DNA of 64,000 nt from Blastopirellula marina DSM 3645. Lineage in GTDB: Bacteria > Planctomycetota > Planctomycetia > Pirellulales > Pirellulaceae. Position numbers and translations under genes: made by a program. The notes under the pieces were generated by a model. That model was not told the DNA's origin. It searched no databases and saw only the letters and a list, made by a program, of their open reading frames with translations. The stretch is taken from positions 136,028-200,027 of the forward strand of contig NZ_CH672376.1 in the NCBI RefSeq assembly GCF_000153105.1. The letters run 5' to 3'. Below, one piece after another: positions 62,280-64,000 of the stretch. Within the stretch, counting starts at the first letter, position 1; every line of letters begins with the position of its first letter.

Positions 62280-63920
62280 ATGGAAAAGACCGACGAAATT
62301 GAGCGACTGCGCCGATCCGACGAGATTTTGCGAACAACCATTCTGCAAATCGGCGAGCAGTCGGGGCTTCCCTATTTGCAGTCGCTCGTCAACTCATTGG
62401 GAGCGGCGTTCGATAGCAAGTTGGCCTTTGTCGGCCAATTGTCGCCCGAGGATCCAACAAAGGTGCTGGTCTTGGCCCATTGGGAGCGAGACGAACACCT
62501 TCTGCCCCAGGATCTGATCTATGATCTGACCGATACGCCTTGCGAACAGATTGCCTGTAATTGCCTGGCGATTTACCGGGACGACGTCCAGGAGATGTTT
62601 CCCAAGGATGAAATGCTGCGCGAATTTGGCTACGTCAGCTATGCAGGGGCGCCGCTCACCAATTCGCGCGGCGAAGTGATTGGATTACTGTCGTTGCTGA
62701 ACGATAAGCCGTTTGACGACATCGAGTTGATCACGTCGATGTTAAAGTTATTCGCCTCCGGCGCCGGCAAAGAACTCGAGCGTAAGACGGCGGAATCCAA
62801 TTTGCAGGAGAACGAGCATCGTTTGCAATTGATTGTTGATCTGACCAGCGACGTGGTCTGGGATTGGGATATTGTAAACGACACGATCAGCTACTCTGAC
62901 CGCATTTATGAGACGCTGGGATACACCGTCGAAGAAATGGGATCGCAGCGGATGACGATTTATTCGTTAATGCATCCCGAGGATCTGCCGGAACACCTTG
63001 CTTGGCTCGACGGCTATCTCAAGGGGTCGGAGGGAGGGGAATTCTCCTTCGATCTGCGGCTGCAAGCCCGCGACGGACGCTATCGATGGATTCACTCTTC
63101 CGGCACGCTGATACGCGATGAAAAAGGGGAGCCGAAGCGAATGCTGGGCGCGTTTACCGATGTCTCTGAATCGAAAGAAGCGGAGGTGGAACGGGAGCGA
63201 CTCATTTCGGAACTGGAATTCAAAAACTCAGAGCTAGAGCGGTTTACCTACACCGTTTCGCATGAGCTTCGCAGTCCGCTCGTGACGCTCAGCGGTTTTG
63301 TCGGAATACTGAAAGAAGATATCGAGCGCAAAGAGGCCGAAGCGGTCAAGCAAGATTGCCATGAGATCATGCAGGCGGTTCGTAAAATGGGAACGCTGCT
63401 CGACAACCTGTTGGAATTGTCGCGCGTCGGTCGCGTTTTGGATCCCCATGAAATTGTTCCGCTGCACGAATTGGTGCAAGAGTCGATGTCTCTGCTGGAC
63501 GCGCGTATCAAGAACGCCGGCATTCAGATCAACATCAAAGACGCGCTGCCGACGATTAGCGGCGATCGCGTCCGCTGGCAGCAAGTGTTTCAGAACCTGC
63601 TGGAGAATGCGGTCAAATATCGGTGCTCGCAAAATCCTTCGATTGAAATCGGCGTGATCACCGGCAGAGACCGCCCGCCGACGATTTTTGTTAAAGACAA
63701 CGGCATCGGCATCGATCCGAAGTTTCATCAGCGCGTTTTCGGATTGTTTGAAAAGCTCGATCCGCGCACCGAAGGGACCGGCGTCGGACTGGCGCTGGTG
63801 CAGCGGATTATTCAATTGCAGGGAGGACGCATCTGGCTCGATTCGCCGGGGCCAGGGCAGGGATGCACCTTCTACATCGAGCTGCCCGCGGTCGAACCGC
63901 AACCCATCGAAACCGTCTAG
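62280..63920 (+). CDS. GAF-PAS sensor histidine kinase
   Basis: 546 residues, cytoplasmic (no membrane helix). GAF domain at about 15-165 (FVGQLSPEDPTKVLVLAHW, then YAGAPLTNSRGEVIGLLSLL). A PAS domain at about 180-305 (VVWDWDIVNDTISYSDRIYETLGY; YRWIHSSGTLIRDEKGEPKRMLGAFTDVSESK). HisKA dimerisation helix ERFTYTVSHELRSPLVTLSGFVGIL, with the phosphorylated histidine in SHELRSPL at about 330. HATPase with N box QNLLENAVKY, G1 VKDNGIGIDP, F box FGLFEKL and G2 GTGVGLALVQRIIQLQGG. No response regulator gene lies adjacent in the window. The cytoplasmic GAF/PAS design suggests sensing of light, redox or a small ligand. Confidence 0.95.
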   Translation: MEKTDEIERLRRSDEILRTTILQIGEQSGLPYLQSLVNSLGAAFDSKLAFVGQLSPEDPTKVLVLAHWERDEHLLPQDLIYDLTDTPCEQIACNCLAIYRDDVQEMFPKDEMLREFGYVSYAGAPLTNSRGEVIGLLSLLNDKPFDDIELITSMLKLFASGAGKELERKTAESNLQENEHRLQLIVDLTSDVVWDWDIVNDTISYSDRIYETLGYTVEEMGSQRMTIYSLMHPEDLPEHLAWLDGYLKGSEGGEFSFDLRLQARDGRYRWIHSSGTLIRDEKGEPKRMLGAFTDVSESKEAEVERERLISELEFKNSELERFTYTVSHELRSPLVTLSGFVGILKEDIERKEAEAVKQDCHEIMQAVRKMGTLLDNLLELSRVGRVLDPHEIVPLHELVQESMSLLDARIKNAGIQINIKDALPTISGDRVRWQQVFQNLLENAVKYRCSQNPSIEIGVITGRDRPPTIFVKDNGIGIDPKFHQRVFGLFEKLDPRTEGTGVGLALVQRIIQLQGGRIWLDSPGPGQGCTFYIELPAVEPQPIETV

Positions 63921-63949
63921 TTTGTCCTGCTCGGATTCCGCTGCAACGA

Positions 63950-64000
63950 TTAATAGTGCGGCGGGCGTTCTTCGTCAGGGCTGCGTTTCTCGGTCATCTG
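63950..64000 (-). CDS. Possible C-terminal end of a minus-strand gene cut by the window edge
   Basis: Read on the minus strand, 16 codons run from the window edge to TAA at 63950-63952: MTEKRSPDEERPPHY at the end. Hydrophilic tail-like sequence. Too short to identify; it may be chance. Confidence 0.35.
   Translation of the reverse strand, partial: QMTEKRSPDEERPPHY

Overview
The window looks like chromosomal DNA from a planctomycete, most plausibly of the Pirellulaceae (Blastopirellula/Rhodopirellula-like). This is inferred from several family signatures that co-occur in that group: two DUF1559 proteins with a prepilin-type N-terminus and a C-terminal H-X9-DG motif, each followed by a small 'VTYDGxPV' lipoprotein; four PQQ-type beta-propeller proteins; an exported protein with an LEPR-like N-terminus and dockerin-type calcium repeats; a planctomycete-type ECF sigma factor coupled to a membrane regulator; MJ0042-type zinc-ribbon membrane proteins; a BlaI/M56-peptidase pair; and an LRR protein ending in a 'PQCKIVWDGG' tail. 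Most of the window is GC-rich. No rRNA, tRNA or CRISPR array was seen.

Layout. 0-12.5 kb: end of an LRR protein, then two similar DUF1559/lipoprotein cassettes bracketing a RepA-like AAA ATPase gene (with an 18-bp minisatellite in its 3' end and related gene remnants on both sides) and a secreted FAD oxidoreductase; an ECF sigma/anti-sigma-like pair; a PQQ propeller followed by a STAS protein. 12.7-18.2 kb: sufS, an intact ISAs1-family insertion sequence with inverted repeats and a 10-bp target duplication, two AT-richer orphan genes, tfoX-like, DinB-like and SRPBCC genes. 18.3-22.1 kb: a tight operon of GT2 glycosyltransferase, BshC-like protein and Eis-like acetyltransferase. 22.3-32.3 kb: a frameshifted ParE toxin, a Nif3-like protein, an STN-like secreted protein, an integral membrane protein, a YceI lipoprotein, a degenerate receiver protein, two large PQQ propeller proteins and a cupin. 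33-43.6 kb: a secreted protein that is about one-fifth cysteine, three tandem zinc-ribbon membrane proteins, a DinG helicase, an exported nuclease/phosphatase-fold protein with a lamin-tail-like domain, BlaI/M56, and a His/Gly-rich exported protein. 43.7-55.5 kb: a 1336-residue protein of unknown function, a propeller with an NPFGGG-type tail, a coiled-coil lipoprotein and two tandem 580-residue membrane-anchored paralogues. 55.6-64 kb: carB, tag, an isochorismatase-family hydrolase, the dockerin protein and a GAF-PAS histidine kinase.

Core metabolism (sufS, carB, tag, Nif3, DinG) is interspersed with a large exported and envelope repertoire. The best candidates for undescribed biology are the GT2/BshC-like/Eis-like operon, which resembles parts of low-molecular-weight thiol pathways; the cysteine-block secreted protein; the 1336-residue protein; and the AAA ATPase locus with its hexapeptide tail. 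All functional proposals here are inferences from sequence read by eye; no database search was run.
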